DNA from: Spirochaetaceae bacterium
GTDB lineage: Bacteria > Spirochaetota > Spirochaetia > Treponematales > Breznakiellaceae
NCBI GenBank assembly: GCA_031256815.1
Contig: JAIRPU010000038.1
Span: 1-15,369 of the forward strand
Direction of reading: 5' to 3'
DNA: 15,369 nt
The number at the start of each line of letters is the position of its first letter. The first letter of the stretch is position 1. Positions 15,344 through 15,369 of the stretch are shown here, in pieces. Made by a program: the position numbers and the translations under genes. Under the pieces are notes generated by a model. That model was not told where the DNA came from and searched no databases. It was given only the letters and a program-made list of their open reading frames with translations.

Positions 15344-15369
15344 GCAGCCTCCGCCGACCGGCAATAAGG
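15344..15369 (+). repeat. 26-bp direct repeat, copy 2 (at window edge)
   Basis: This copy matches 25 of 26 bases of copy 1 at 15085-15110 and is cut by the window edge, so the full repeat may be longer. Confidence 0.75.

Larger units (their letters stand above)
15056..15369. repeat. Gene-free GC-rich hairpin array at the right edge
   Basis: Several short palindromes lie close together: 15109-15127 (8-bp stem, GAA loop), 15128-15140 (5 bp, TTC loop), 15154-15181 (12-bp perfect stem, AAGC loop), 15200-15214 (6 bp, TTC loop), 15220-15242 (GGCGGT/ACCGCC stem), 15290-15316 (11-bp stem, CGGCA loop) and 15331-15344 (5 bp, TTTC loop). The word GCCGCTTCGCGGC occurs twice. None is followed by a T-run, so they are not classical terminators. 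Open frames here are Arg/Ala/Pro-rich artefacts of GC content. The array continues past the window. Confidence 0.8.

Noticed and set aside
14894..15364. 156-residue minus-strand frame over the hairpin array
   Set aside because: Composition follows GC-rich palindromes, overlaps the TatD 3' end, and has no motif.

Overview
The window reads like a spirochaete chromosome, most likely Treponema or a close relative. This is inferred from protein style and not from a marker gene. Pointers are a Cache-linked class III cyclase with a short C-terminal TPR-like tail, a LysM/lytic-transglycosylase pair, a very large cytoplasmic GH13 protein, and frequent GTG starts. There are no rRNA or tRNA genes, no transposase and no CRISPR array. 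Coding density is high, and both GC-rich repeat tracts lie next to gene ends.

Left block (1-5020, + strand) is one tightly packed run of four genes. In order they are: the 3' end of a gene whose product ends like a family-3 solute-binding protein; an SDF-family (glutamate/aspartate-type) symporter with a shortened solute-binding domain fused to its C-terminus; a membrane class III nucleotide cyclase with a dCache sensor; and an aspartate/glutamate racemase-family enzyme. Gaps are 13, 1 and 8 bases, so co-transcription is very likely. Together they suggest uptake, sensing (through a cyclic nucleotide) and stereochemical conversion of an acidic amino acid. The symporter has lost most of the classical sodium-site motif.

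Middle block (5224-12268, - strand). An AT-rich inverted repeat at 5224-5246 separates the convergent blocks. Reading leftwards, a GH13 alpha-amylase-family giant (1208 aa) has its own promoter. A second strong promoter at 8548-8576 then drives a two-gene unit: a LysM protein whose cytoplasmic N-terminus looks like the substrate-binding beta domain of Hsp70/DnaK, and an Slt-type lytic transglycosylase whose best start overlaps the LysM stop codon by one base. The Hsp70-like/LysM fusion is the most unusual architecture in the window.

Right block (12411-15369). A solitary N6-adenine DNA methyltransferase (- strand) is divergent from a TatD-family metal-dependent hydrolase (+ strand). The TatD gene has a perfect consensus sigma-70 promoter, and Glu replaces the usual catalytic-site Asp in its product. 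The last 314 bases hold no credible gene and form a dense array of GC-rich hairpins, bounded by a 26-base direct repeat that runs to the window edge.
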